The translations under genes and the position numbers were made by a program. The notes under the pieces were generated by a model, which saw only the letters and a list, made by a program, of their open reading frames with translations, ran no database searches and was not told the DNA's origin. A stretch of DNA of 64,000 nucleotides from Anthoceros angustus (Eukaryota; Streptophyta; Anthocerotopsida; Anthocerotales; Anthocerotaceae): positions 186,001 to 250,000 of the forward strand of contig VJWM01000234.1 in assembly GCA_010909165.1 (NCBI GenBank), given 5' to 3'. Positions within the stretch are counted from its first letter, which is position 1. Every line of letters begins with the position of its first letter. Below, piece by piece: positions 52,130-62,925 of this stretch.

Positions 52130-52590
52130 CGAGGGTCAAACGCCGCAGCAGGCGGACGAGGCCGCGAGGCAGGCCGCGGCAAGGCCGCGAGGCGGCGCAC
52201 GGGCGGGCCGGGCGCAGCCGGCATGGACACGGGCGGCGGGCGAGCGGGCGCCAGGCCGCACGCGCAGCGCGGGCGCCGGCGCGCAGCCGCGGGCGCGGGC
52301 GAGGCCAGGCGCTGGCCGCGCGGGCGCCACGCCAGCCGCTGGGCCGCCAGCGCCGCGGGCCGCCCCGGGCGCGGGCCGCGCGCCGCGCGCGGGGCGCGCG
52401 CGCCGCGCCGGGCGCCGCGCGCCGCGCGGCCGCGGGCCGGGCGCCGGGGCGCGCCAGCCGCAGGGCGCCGCGGCGCGGCCGCGAGGCGCGCGCTGTGCGA
52501 GGGCGCGGCGGCGGCCGCGTGGAGGGCGCTGTGGCCGCAGGCCGCGAGGCGCGCACGCGGCGCGCGGGGCGCGCGACGCAAGAAAGCCGC
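52130..52590. other. Extremely CG-rich tract in leader of copia D
   Basis: About 460 bases of nearly pure G and C with dense CpG (GCGCGCGGG, GCCGCGCG motifs) between primer site and gag start. All six frames are open or nearly so; the peptides are Ala/Arg/Gly/Pro-rich. The flanks on both sides are ordinary copia sequence, so this looks like an insertion or expansion, not part of the element's normal leader. Confidence 0.6.
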
Positions 52591-52640
52591 GGGCGTGAGC
52601 CGAGCGTTTGACAACGAGCGAGTCACAAGACACGTGTTGC

Positions 52641-53345
52641 CATGAGATCAAGGCAAGACGACAAGGAGTCGACGTCTGACGCCATGTCATAGTACGCCAA
52701 CAGTCAAGGACAAGGGATGTGGAGTGGCGTGAAAGAACAGTCACAGGCGGCAGGACCGGGAAATAAGGAAGCTGAGTAATCAAAGGACGAGAGGAGAAGT
52801 GTGGGGCTTCTCGTGTATTGGTTGAAACAAATTGGTGGACTTGAAGATGAAGGAAGGGACGAGGATGTCCGATCATCCGAATGATTTCAATACCATTTTC
52901 AGCCACTCATCTCAAGGTATCACCCCGTTCCGGAGAGCTATGTTTCGCTGGTCACATTACGAGAGTTGGGACACCTTTCGCGAGTAATCCTCGCTAGTGG
53001 TCTTACCATTGTAAATGTAGAAGGTAGCAACGAGGAGGTGAAGAAAACATGGAACCTTCCAAAGGTTCCGGTGCCCTCATAGTGAGAGGGAGGTCCACGA
53101 AGGGAAGCAACCGGACGAAGCTTCTCTCGTAGCAAATCTCGTAGTCGTAACAAGAATGTGGAGTGTCACTATTGTCACAAAAGGGTCACTTCAAAAGAGA
53201 GTGCGAGAAGTTCAAAAGGACCAAGGAAAAGAGAAGAAGGGGACGACAAGAAGGCGACTTCGTCTGTCAGTTGGAAGAGTTAAACTCTGAGGACGGAGAT
53301 GTCCTTATCTCTTCTTACTTGAATGCGCAATTAAGCCGTGGATAG
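52641..53345 (+). pseudogene. Copia D gag with zinc knuckle
   Basis: ATG at 52,641 opens MRSRQDDKES. Near 52,845 KMKEGTRMSDHPNDFNTIF is the conserved copia gag helix. At 53,158-53,205 the knuckle ECHYCH...KGHFKRECEKFK (C-x2-C-x4-H-x4-C) is complete except for a one-base frameshift in its middle. Charged KRTKEKRRRGRQEG follows. Confidence 0.75.
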
Positions 53346-53570
53346 TCATTTATTCTGCAATTGGATAATTGACGGTGCATCTTTCCATGTTACTCCTCAT
53401 AGAGAGTGGTTTAGCACGTATGATGCTACAAGGAAAGGATGCGTTAGGCTTGGAAATAACTACGCATGCCGATCGCAGCGAGGTGATGTGCAACTCAAGT
53501 TTGACAACGGATCTTCATTCATGTCAAGGACGCGTTAGGCATGTTCAAGTTGACAAAGAGCATGATTAGC
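53338..53570 (+). pseudogene. Copia D protease
   Basis: The frame 53,338-53,538 reads WIIDGASFHVTPHREWFSTY then VRLGNNYACRSQRGDVQLKF. This is the copia protease start, with the active-site DSGA missing its Ser codon (DGA). The deletion is three bases, so the frame stays open while the active site is damaged. Confidence 0.8.
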
Positions 53571-54640
53571 GCAGAGCTTGGATGATGTTACCACCGCTGG
53601 TTTGGGATCACTCTTGGAAGATCTCCAAAGGTTCTCTTGTGTTAGCTCGTGGATCGTGTGGCACTTTGTACTCACTTGGTAAACACCGCCAAAGATCATG
53701 TGATCTGTGTGAGAAAGCACCAAATGTTTGTGGGGCATTGCTTAGGACATATGTCTAAGGGAATGAAGGTTTTATCTCGCTCGTTATATCCTGTTCTTAA
53801 CTTCTCTCGATCTCTCGATGTGTGAGCACTTATATGGGAAGACAAAATCATCACATCGAACAAGGTAAAAGTAGAAGTAAACCTCTTGAGTTGGTTCATG
53901 TGATGTATGTGGACCTATGCTCATTGCATCATTAGGCGGTGCCTCCTATTTTGTCACTTTCATAGATGATTTCACGCAAGGTGTGGGTTTATCCTTTGAG
54001 GAAAAGGATGAAGTTCGAGTTTTTAAATTTGTCACCCTTGTAGAGAATCCCGCCACCGATTGAAGTGTCTGACGATAATGGTGGCGTATGTTTCAAAGCT
54101 TTCCAGTCATTCGATTCCAAGGGAATCAAAAGAGAATTGATCACCAGATACTCCTCCACAAAATGGTGTGAGCGGATGAATGAACCATTCGGAGAGGATG
54201 CGAGTTTGTTGTCAAACTCGATTGCCTAATGGGTTTTGGGCGTGTCATCGCAGTTCATCTTATTAATGATCTCCTAATAAGGTTGATGAGCAGTTCCGGA
54301 GGAGCTATGGTCCGGAAAGAAACCATCCTACAAGCATCTGCGAGTGTTTTGTGAGGCATACTGCCATGTTCCAAAAGAGTTTCGGGACAAGTTGGCACCT
54401 AAGTCCAAGAAATGTATTTTTCTTGGCTATGGTGATTCTGGTGAGATGGGATACCTTTGTGGGATCCAGGAAAGGCTAGTTCGTACTAACGACGTGTTCT
54501 TCAATGAGAACAAGATGCACTGAAGCCTACTCCAAGTGGAGGTGCGAAGGGTGATCTTCCAAGAAGATGGACATGATCATGGGCGTGTTGATACCGTGGT
54601 AATGTGCGAGCACATCCACCCAGATGAACCAAGAGTCGAA
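53571..54640 (+). pseudogene. Copia D pre-integrase and integrase
   Basis: After a decayed pre-integrase part, GGASYFVTFIDDF (about 53,935-53,975), then EVSDDNGGVCFKAFQSF (about 54,063-54,113) with the second catalytic Asp, and an ERMNEPF motif (about 54,172-54,192) with the Glu. FLGYGDSGEMGY (about 54,420-54,455) is the segment after the core. Frames change at each block. Confidence 0.7.
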
Positions 54641-55420
54641 CAACCTATAGAGGTGCTCGTTTCAGGGTCGTGATTACACGACCTCGGCTGTATGATCCAT
54701 CTCGGATTATGTTATCGATGATTGTGGGGAACCCTCTTCTTACAAAGAGGCTCAATGAGTAACAAAGAGAAGTGGGAAGGCCATGCAAATGAATTACGCA
54801 TAAGAACCAAACTTGGGAGTTGGTTCGTTGCAAGGATAAGAAGGCACCACTGCAAATGGGTGTACAAGATGAAGGTCATACCGCTTGATGGCAAACCAAA
54901 GTACAAGGCACGATTGGTTGCTAAGGGTTTCAAGCAACAACTGCATTGACTTTGATGAGATTTTCTCACCGAGTCAAAATGACAACTTTATGTGTTCTTG
55001 CTTTGGTTGCTGTGAATGATATGGAACATGATGGATGTCAAGACGGCATTCTTGCATGGTGACCTTCAAGAGGACGTCATGCAACAACCAAGGTTTTGTT
55101 GAGAAGGGCAAAGAGCATCGTGTGCGAGGAAGAGCCTTTATGGTTTGAAACAGCACCAGAGTGGTATCACAAGTTCCACTCATTTATGCTTTCTCAAGGC
55201 TACAAACGAAGCGATGAGGATCATTGCCTCTATATAAAAGCAAGCTAAGGATCAAAGCTTGCTCATTTTGATCCTCTATGTGGATGATATGCTAATTCAA
55301 CAGATCTTGATGATTTCATTGAAGTCAAAGTTGAATGCTCACTTTGAAATGAGACTTGGGAGAGGCGAGCCATATACTTGGCATGCGATTCGTCAGACAT
55401 AAGCGCCGCTTTGTCTATTT
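54641..55420 (+). pseudogene. Copia D reverse transcriptase
   Basis: KEKWEGHANE..., then HCKWVYKMKVIPLDGKPKYK and ARLVAKGFKQ (frame 54,722-54,949) mark the RT start. ILYVDDML at 55,270-55,293 is the catalytic box. The intervening MDVKTAFLHGDL segment (about 55,030-55,065) is readable in another phase. Stops and deletions are frequent. Confidence 0.8.
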
Positions 55421-56185
55421 AATACATTAACATGCTTCAACGCTTTCAACATGGAGAAGGGGAAGCCATTGGGTACCCATTGCCTCCATATGTGAAACTG
55501 CCGGATTGCCCAAGCTCGAGGAGGACAAAGCTGAAATGGAGAAGGTCCCATACTCATCACCGAGGGAGTTTGATGTATGCAATGATTGCTACACGCCCCG
55601 ACATTGCCTTTGCGGGGTGGTTAGCAGTTTATGTCAAACCCCGGCAAGAAGCATTGGGAGGCGATAAAAGGAGTTATGAGGTATCCGAATGGTACAAAAG
55701 CTTTGTGCATATGTTTTGGTAGTGAAGATGCATGTGGTTGGGTACATGATGCGATTATGCAGGGGGATATGGAAAAGGAGGTCCACATCGTTATGTCTTC
55801 ATGTGCACCGGAGGGGCTCATGGCGATCGTTTGCGATCGTGCATTACGCTATCTACCAGAGGCCGAGTATGTTGCAAAGAATCGAGGCTTGCAAGGAAGC
55901 CATATGGCTTGCTCGCTTAGTGGGAGACTTGGGGATCAAGGTTGAGTGCTGTTGCATTGTGATAGCAGAGTGCTATCCAATTGGCAAAGAATGTTTCATG
56001 CGAAGACTAAACATGTGGATGTGAAGTATCACTTCATTCGAGAGGTGTTGGATGACAAGAGGGTACAACTTGTCAAGGTTCACACCACCAACCCCGCAGA
56101 TATTCTTACCAAGGGACTCTCACAGCAATTTGCACAAGCTCGGACAATCGATGGGCATGAGATAGTCCATTCTCCACGAAGGTAA
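55421..56185 (+). pseudogene. Copia D RNase H
   Basis: GSLMYAMIATRPDIAFA (about 55,567-55,617) is the connection, AEYVAKN.. (about 55,862-55,885) the catalytic EAEY motif in altered context, and HCDSRVLSNW then MFHAKTKHVDVKYHFIRE and NPADILTKGLS (frame 55,946-56,185) the complete C-terminal part. It ends just before the polypurine tract. Confidence 0.8.
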
Positions 56186-56206
56186 ATTGGCCTTTAAGTG
56201 GGAGGT

Positions 56207-56456
56207 TGTAAGGGTATTAAAGCAATGTACTTAGACTAATACACTTAGTCTAAGTTAGGTGTCGATTATATCATTAGTTTAGCTTAAGCTAATCACTAGG
56301 AAGCTTCTTGTGCTCCTTCCTAGGAGCTTCTTGTGGAGCTTCCTAGGGAGCCCATTGGAGGGTATAAATACCCTCCAAGCCTCATCTCAATGAGAGAGAG
56401 CACTTGCCTCCTCCTCCTCTCCTCTCCTCTTCCACCATCATGCCACACGATCCTTC
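56207..56456 (+). repeat. 3' LTR of copia D
   Basis: It starts TGTAAGGGTATTAAAGC and ends CACGATCCTTCA. TATAAATA (56,363-56,370) is the probable TATA box. It carries a short CT tract. Apart from that tract, small indels separate it from the 5' LTR. Confidence 0.8.
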
Positions 56457-57324
56457 ACGTGAGGTTAACAGGTCACTGCTGGTTCCTCCTTCTTGCTGCC
56501 GTGGCCATCCTTGCCTGGTGGTCATGATGCGGCAATGTCGAATCTCAAGAACTATCGACAAGGAGTCAATCTTGAGTAGTGCCCGACCCTGGAACACTGC
56601 GCTCGCTCAGCTTTGGAAGGGTCGTTTGCGCCATGTCTAGCTTCCATCAAGGGCACTTATGTTGCAAATTCGAGTTCTTAGCCACGAAGTCTCCACTGCA
56701 TATCTTTCCGCACGTTTGGTCATTGGTAAGGACCGTCATTCTTCGCCTTTCATCCGCTTCCATCTCTTTCCAAGATAGGCTCCAAGTTCATGTCATACTA
56801 ATCTCCAGGTGTTTGATATAGAGATGATTTAACCGCTGTGAAGACCAAGCAAGCTTTTGATGCCCCGGGCTTGTGAGGCTCGCTACCATTGGAAGACTCT
56901 GCTTTCAATGGAGATCGGCCGATTGGTTTAAGGAGCCTCCCGGTTCAAGATGCGGCTCGCCTTATGGCCATCACCTACGGCTTGCAATTGTCGCACCTGT
57001 GGCAGAATCATGGATGGCTTCCCGGAATTGTAATGGGTCTTTATGGGCACAACCAAAGTGGATTGCCCATTTTTAGCGGACACTTGATTTCCTTCTAAAC
57101 TCACGAACACCAGTGAATGCCTACCAATCTTCCCAACTTCCCTTTCCTTTCTCTTTCGTGAGGTGTCTTCAAAGACGCCAAGGTCGCAGGGTGAGGCAGT
57201 CGCTTGATTTCCGATCTTCCTCTCCGATTTCATCACCGCCGCTAGGGAGTGACTCATGTGAGGTCTGCGGATCAGCCCGCAACCATCCTTCCATCTAACC
57301 GTCATTTGTTCATAGCCTATTGAG
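56457..57324. other. Unassigned between copia D and gag-like copy G4
   Basis: Frames 56,873-57,098 in two phases are open (for example GLQLSHLWQNHGWLPGIVMG) but show no recognised domain. CCTTCCCTTTCCTTTCTCTT pyrimidine runs occur near 57,135. It may be a decayed host or element gene. Confidence 0.3.
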
Positions 57325-57900
57325 GCCTACATCCATCACAGGGAGAAGCTCCTTAGGCCAAATTCCGTGGATGAAGAGGGTCCAAGGCCAATCTACCTCA
57401 GCACCTATTTGGTGCATTTATGGGAGACGGAGGGACTCCTGACCAGCAAGGAGCTTGAGGATGCGTGGCATCCTTGAAGTCATTCACCTCCAGCTAAGCT
57501 TAGAGGCCCCTACCTTTGCATTGAGGAGACCATGGGAGGATGCACTCCACAAGCACACCAGACCCAGATCGAGGAAGTGGAGGCAATAAGATTGCCGGAG
57601 GAGGCCTTCCCCACAAGAGCAAGAAGGAGGAGAAGAGCAAGATTTGGCCAAGGAGGGCCAAGTGGTGATGAGAGAAGAACTACTGGCCCAAGGGTGGGGG
57701 AGTCCCACCACCATGGGTGCCTAGGAGGAGGCACCCCACCACCCCTAGGGGAGGCACCACCCAGCGGGAAGGAAACTACCGTAGGTCGCCCTACCACTAG
57801 GTAGGCGATCATCATGGTAGGGGAGCAGCCATCACAGAGGCACCCACGCCCAGAAGGTGCAGCCACGGCGTAGGGAAGGGCAAGGAGAAGGCGCCGAAGC
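57325..57900 (+). pseudogene. Gag-like family G, copy G4: end of N-domain and linker
   Basis: AYIHHREKLLRPNSVDEEGP and TYLVHLWETEGLLTSKELED (57,327-57,470) match G2 from its EAYIRHREK segment onward, so G4 is truncated on the left at about 57,325. The Pro/Gly linker follows (57,532-57,900), again similar to G2 and G3. Confidence 0.55.
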
Positions 57901-57976
57901 GGGCGCCCGCCGCCATCACCCGCATTAGGTGGGAGAGCGGATGGGGCGACTGTAAGGGGACCCGCACCGCCGCGCG

Positions 57977-59729
57977 ATGGCCCGGAGTGCAAGGGAGCTG
58001 GAGATTTCCAGCAAGAGGCCGGCAGGGGCAGAATTTGGGCCCCTAGGGGATTTGCTGAGTGCTTGTGAAGCACTCAGCCGTGTAGACTTGAAGGGGGCTA
58101 GGGAACTAGCAGCCTCCTTGTGGGCATGTCAGGAGGAAGTCAAGGCCCAGGAGATGACCGAGAGGAGAGCAGGGACCAAATGGCAATTGGAGGCCATGGA
58201 GTCCGAGAAGGCAGCCAAGTTGGAGAAGGTCAGAGAAGCTCAGCCGCGACCTTGTGGATCAACGCGCTGGAGAAGGTCCTGGAGGGAAGGTTGTCACAAA
58301 CAGAGGAGAGAGCCATTCGGGCGACAACCCAAAGGGACTCTTGGAGGCAGAAGGCGGAGGAGCATTTTGCCCAATTAGAGCAAGAATGCAAGGGCAAAAC
58401 GGAGGCTCTAGGAAGGGAGAAGGTGGCGGTCCAGCAAATGGACGCGCAGGAGCAAGTGATGGCTACCCAAGCCATCAAAATCCGGGATATGGAGGAAGAA
58501 TTGCGGAGGACCCGGTATAACTTGGAGGAGAAGCGCGAGAAGAAGCTCACCAAGAATTGCAGGAGTGAGAGAAGAATGCTTGGCAAGTGAGAAGGAGGGC
58601 TTGCCAAGCAGTTGGACTGGAGCAAAGGAGGTCCAAGAGGAGGAGCACCACAAGAAAGTGGTGCATGGATGCCGGGTGGTGAGGAAGAAGATTTTGGGTG
58701 ACTATGCCCTTCAGCAAAATTGGCCACCAAAAGGAAGCAAGGAGGAGAATGTGACCTCCATGTCAAGGTGGGAGAATTGACCACCTCAAGGATGCCTACA
58801 AGGGTAGGTGTGAAGATGGAGAATGGCCCACGGAGATTGATGATCTCCAAATGCAATATCATAGCTTGGGGCCCATCTTCACACAGATTTTGAAGGCCAA
58901 CAATGAGGTGTTATGCTTGGCCAAGAGGAGGACATTGGGTCCTCATGATGATGAAGGAGTTGCAACAGTGCAGCCGAGGCCTCCGATTTTGATGAGGCCA
59001 CGAGTGATATAGACTCCGAGGAGTCCGAGAGGAAGGAGGAGAGGCCGTGGCGCCAAGAGTGGAAGATGGCGCAGAGCAAGGAGGGGGACCCACCTCCGGG
59101 GTCACTACGTAGGGTGACCACCACTACCAGAGTCCGACTACTGCAGACCACACCACGCTAGTCCGCCAGACTACCGGTAGGCGCGCGTGAGCCTGGGGAG
59201 TCCGAGGCCCGGCCGAGGATGAAGGAGCCGGGGTCCAGAGTATACCCCGGAGGAGCTGAGGTGGTGGGAGACAACCCCACGGAGGAGACTAAGACGGGTC
59301 CGACCCCGAGGAAGGGGAGGGGTGAGAAGTTCCCCCACCGGATAAGGGAGAGCCGAGGCCGTGGAGGAGTTAGTGGGGAAGAGATTAGGTATGGACACCA
59401 TCACCGATGGGAAGGAGAGGAGAAAAGACTACCATGGTAGGGGACTACCCCGTAGTCTCGCCAGACCACCGCGTAGGGTGCCGATGAAGGGCGCGACCAG
59501 GGCGGAGGAAAAAGGGCGCAGGTGCGGAGGGGAGGCGCGATTGCTGGAGAAAGGGGAATGTGGCGCCGCCGAGATGGAGGAAGGGCAGATTGTACTTGCC
59601 CCACACATTGAAGGCGACAAGATCCGGGAAGGGAGAGCAAAAGGAGGGCGAGGGAGCCAATCCACAAGGAACGTCACCACCCCAAAGAAGATAAGGACTA
59701 AGAATGGTCAATGACCATAAATGAGCTTT
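57977..59729 (+). pseudogene. G4 coiled-coil region (best preserved)
   Basis: The frames 57,977-58,378 and 58,120-58,590 encode a long Glu/Lys/Gln/Leu-rich heptad region (WINALEKVLEGRLSQTEERA, AEEHFAQLEQECKGKTEALG, KIRDMEEELRRTRYNLEEKR), a strong predicted coiled coil of at least 110 residues. From 58.6 kb on it decays into short frames, with an acidic, Ser-rich stretch near 58,980-59,040 (DEATSDIDSEESE-like) that also exists at 19,750-19,810. The order is as in G3; no enzyme domain follows before the LTR. Confidence 0.5.
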
Positions 59730-59749
59730 GGGGAATGGGGAAGGATAGG

Positions 59750-60711
59750 TGGTAGATACATCCTTTAAGGATGATCTTAGGTGAAGTTACTAGAATAGAA
59801 TTTACCAAGGATCAGATTAGGTGCCGCATTAAATGTGTGTAGGAAATAATAGAAATTGGAAAAGGTGACCGCAGAGGGTCACCTAAGGGAGGTTGTATGG
59901 AAGGCCTCCTATAAGAGGAGGAGGATTTCACAAAGTAAAGTATCATGCCTTTGCGCCCATACTCGCGAGTCCTTTGCCATTAAAGGAATTTCGTGGCCGT
60001 GAGCCAACTGCAGAGAGGAAGTCGCGTGGTCGGAGTGCTTGGTGGAGGACTTGCTCAAGTGCCTAAACGAGTTGCTCCCTTGTGAATGGTTGCTGAAATT
60101 GCTTTGCTTTGGGTGTGTGGCAATGCCTGTGAACTCTCGGCTTGAGGGTAGACTAGTGAAAGACTGGAGGTTCTCACTGGTGTCAAACTCATAGCAACCG
60201 CCCAAGGAAGAACTTGCTGGTGGAGGCCGACCTGTGCACAGCTGTAAGCCAAAGCAAGAAGCCCGAACCGAGGTTAGAATAGGAGGAAGAGGATGAGAAG
60301 ATGAGTAGAGGATTAGAGGTGTAGTTAGTGGAAGGCCACAGCAGAGCCTAAGGGACGAATCCCAACTGCAAGTAAAAGAGCGCTCCCCGAGTGGAGAAGA
60401 GTGGTCTTAGAAGTAGGGACAAATCGCTGGTGTGGACTGGGGTCCTGGGCGCCCGTGATAGGCTCCCCGCTAAGGTGACCTGCAATTGTGTTGTGTCGCC
60501 AGGTCGAGGATTGGTGATTTTCAAGCAAAGGCGGTGCAAAGAGGGAGAGTAGAGGCGCCTTGCTTGTTTAGAAGGTGAGAATTGTGTCTCGCAGTAAGCG
60601 ACGTGACATCACAAGGCCTCAACTTTCACACAAGTCTCATGGGACGAAACCCAACCGGGCGAAAGTGGATAAGTGTGGCCGCTAGAGGACTCTGAGTGCC
60701 CGGTTTTCCCA
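59750..60711 (+). repeat. LTR of family G (copy 2), shared between two internal regions
   Basis: It starts TGGTAGATAC after the purine run GGGGAATGGGGAAGGATAGG and ends near TTTTCCCA. The TATA box (TATAAG, 59,910-59,915) is again within CCTCCTATAAGAGGAGG. It has a polypurine tract on its left and a primer site on its right, so it closes one internal region (G4) and opens another. This is the pattern produced by unequal recombination between LTRs. Confidence 0.75.
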
Positions 60712-60714
60712 TTT

Positions 60715-60724
60715 TGGCGCCGTT
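60715..60724 (+). promoter_or_regulatory. Primer-binding site (tRNA-Asp) after LTR copy 2
   Basis: TGGCGCCGTT is the complement of the last ten bases of plant tRNA-Asp. A few bases of the full site appear deleted after it, and GACTTG follows as in copy 3. tRNA-Asp priming is known from some plant Ty3/gypsy lineages (Athila/Tat-type), which hints at the origin of family G. Confidence 0.65.
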
Positions 60725-61040
60725 TGACTTGAAAGTTTGAAGTTTTGTGGTTTCCATCGCTAGGCTGCGAACGTTTTTCAAAGGGACCGAGACCATATGT
60801 TGTGAAGAAGGAATTTCACGCCTAAGTTGTCATAGGGGTGAATGGTTGAGACACTAAAGGGGTTGCTTCCTTCTTAACAACCGTGGGTTGAGGACATGAG
60901 GATGTTGCATATGGGTAGGGGACGGGAGAGACGTAGGTCATTCACATCGCAAGGGACGACGAGCGAGGAATCGCTTGAGGGAAGAACCGGCCGCCATCGC
61001 GCAGGAAGACGCGTTACGGACAAGAGGAAGTCGCCACCGC
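60725..61040 (+). other. Leader of family G element
   Basis: This non-coding stretch (GTTTGAAGTTTTGTGGTTTC..., GGAATTTCACGCCTAAGTTG...) is repeated after the third LTR at 63,755-64,000. Conservation after both primer sites marks it as the element's leader, a likely place for packaging signals (inference). Confidence 0.6.
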
Positions 61041-61041
61041 G

Positions 61042-61810
61042 ATGAAGAGGCGGTCGACGGAGGAAATTGAGAGGAGGGAGCGATCACCGAGAGAGGAAGG
61101 AGGTCGTGGAAGAGAATTGGTGTTTGGGAAGAGAGGAGACACGAGCGCCGCCCACCTGCGACCGCGGAATTTCCACGACGCCGACTTTATGACGCCAACC
61201 ACATCCGCAACAAATCGGCGACGACGAGGTCGAGCGGGAATTTCGTGCCCCGAGGATTTGGCGAACGCCTCGATCGACGCGAGCCTACCTGACTGGGCCA
61301 CAAAAGGTCGCTACCCTCCGGCCGGCCAGACCCAAAGATCCCAACTGCTTCCGTCCCCGAGGAAGAAGAAGCATTGGCAACAACGCCGCGAGCAACATGA
61401 GTGGAGTTGGTGAGGAGGAGGGCCGCGCCCACAACCGCCAAAATACGCCAAATTTGGCGAGAAAAGAAGGGAGATGACGCGAGGTAAGAACTTTTGAGCA
61501 CGCCTCCCACGCTAATTTGAGGATGGAGCCGATCGATCAAGATCTTTCCGATGGAGGGCACGCAAACGGCTGGTCGCACCCACAATGCGTGGCACCAACG
61601 GATTGGGAAGTTCTCAAGCTTTTCTTGAATCGGCCGAGGGCTCCACGCCACCACATACTTTGGCAAAGCCGAGGACCTGTGGGAAAAGAGAGAATCGTTG
61701 ATTATGTGGAGAGAACTTGGATATCCGGATCGAGTTCCGAAATGCACCCGAGAGGCGGGAGATCCACCCACCGGGTACTCACAAGAGCAAGCGCCGGATT
61801 GGTCTCGTGA
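61042..61810 (+). pseudogene. Open frames after the family G leader (possible gag N-terminus)
   Basis: Frame 61,042-61,413 (123 codons) is Arg/Glu-rich (RSTEEIERRERSPREEGGRG). Frame 61,517-61,810 (97 codons) contains PTDWEVLKLFLNRPRAPRHH and ERIVDYVERTW. These lie where gag should begin in this element but cannot be matched to the N-domains of G2 and G3. They may be the missing N-terminal part of the family's protein or unrelated. Confidence 0.35.
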
Positions 61811-62308
61811 GCGGATTCATGGAGGGGACATTTGCCACGTGACGAGACGCCTTTGTACGCCCCAAAGGTATCCATCGCAATTGATCGTGTTGTAAATTAG
61901 ATTAGGTTAGTGATGTTGTAAAACATGAGAGAGGCTCGATCCCGCCGTCTCAAACATTTACATGAAGAATTTAAACGACCGCGTGTTGAAAACACGGTCC
62001 GCTGCAAAGCCCAATTGAATGCTTTGTCTCAAGCCGGGAGGAACATCCCTCACGCCTAGATCATCTTATGGAGGTGGAATGGGAGCACCATGGATGTGGT
62101 CTTAGTGGGGATAATCGTTTTCGTTCAAGAATCTCTGTCTCTCTATTCCATCATAGTGCTATGATACGGCTGAACCACAACACGTTAGATGGATGCCTTA
62201 ATTGGCAAGTGGGGATGACTGTCTTGATTTCAAAGAACCCACTGGTTTAGTCTTCACTATGATGGACAACTAGTGGTGATTCCCCGACCTCATTTTGTAG
62301 TCTTGCTT
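61811..62308. other. Unassigned
   Basis: No conserved motif recognised. A 60-codon frame (62,068-62,250) is open with no family signal. It leads into PPR-like remnants. Confidence 0.3.
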
Positions 62309-62925
62309 GGTCGTGATGTGGTGACATGGAATGCCCTTATGGGTACAGAAGGGCTCGCCTGGAGAATGTAGTGGTACACCGGGTGGACATGTATGCAAAA
62401 TTTGGTGAACTGGAAAATGCACCAAGTTTTTGACAGTTGAACGACCCATGAAAGAGGACGATATGGTGGTGAGTCGAAGAAAAGGGCACGTAGTGCACTC
62501 ACAAATTGTGGAAGGAACGCGATTGCACTCATAGATGGTGGTGCATGTCTCTTGCCTAAGGGTGTTGTAGAGGCCGATCGTGGCCACCGCCTCCCTCCGC
62601 CGTTCCTTGTACTCATGCTATGTTTTTAGGAGAGCTTCATCCCGGCACATATGCTTCCAAATGTTTTCAAAGGCATCATCACCGGATGTCGAGTGCATGC
62701 ATCATGTGGCGACCGCCTGTGCACATGTAATCTATATGTGATGAAGCCACTATGTTTCTTTGCCTCAAAGCAAAAACTATAGTCACGGCCACAGTGATCA
62801 TGACCATGTTCGATGACTCGCGAACGCAGTTGGTACTTGTGGTGTATGCAAAATGTGGTGAATGGAAGGTGCGATTTTGACAACCGAACGCCCATGAAAG
62901 AGGACTCACACGGTGGACATGTTTG
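62309..62925 (+). pseudogene. PPR-like repeat remnants
   Basis: GRDVVTWNALMG (62,309-62,344), VDMYAKFGELENA (62,383-62,421) followed in the next phase by VFDS, and further on VYAKCGEW (about 62,841-62,865), FDN and VDMF (62,913-62,924) are typical pieces of plant pentatricopeptide-repeat proteins, which bind organellar RNA. The PPR pieces are out of frame with each other and spacing is shortened. The run is cut at 62,926 by the third LTR. A pseudogene or a fragment captured by an element are both possible. Short motifs make this a moderate call. Confidence 0.45.

Larger units (their letters stand above)
51648..56456 (+). mobile_element. Copia element D (+ strand)
   Basis: LTRs at 51,648-52,051 and 56,207-56,456, an initiator tRNA-Met primer site at 52,054, then gag with zinc knuckle, protease, integrase, RT and RNase H in copia order, and a polypurine tract before the 3' LTR (TTTAAGTGGGAGGT, 56,193-56,206). 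Every gene is frameshifted. Flanking 5-mers (CAAAT before, CGTGA after) do not match, so no target duplication is evident. Confidence 0.85.

Noticed and set aside
51734-52645. 303-codon + strand frame and opposing 260-codon minus frame (51,844-52,626)
   Set aside because: Both run through the CTCCT tract and the CG-only block, where stop codons are nearly impossible. They contain only Ser/Pro/Leu or Ala/Arg/Gly runs.
58230-58862. 210-codon minus-strand frame
   Set aside because: It is opposite the well-formed coiled-coil coding of G4 and has no motif.
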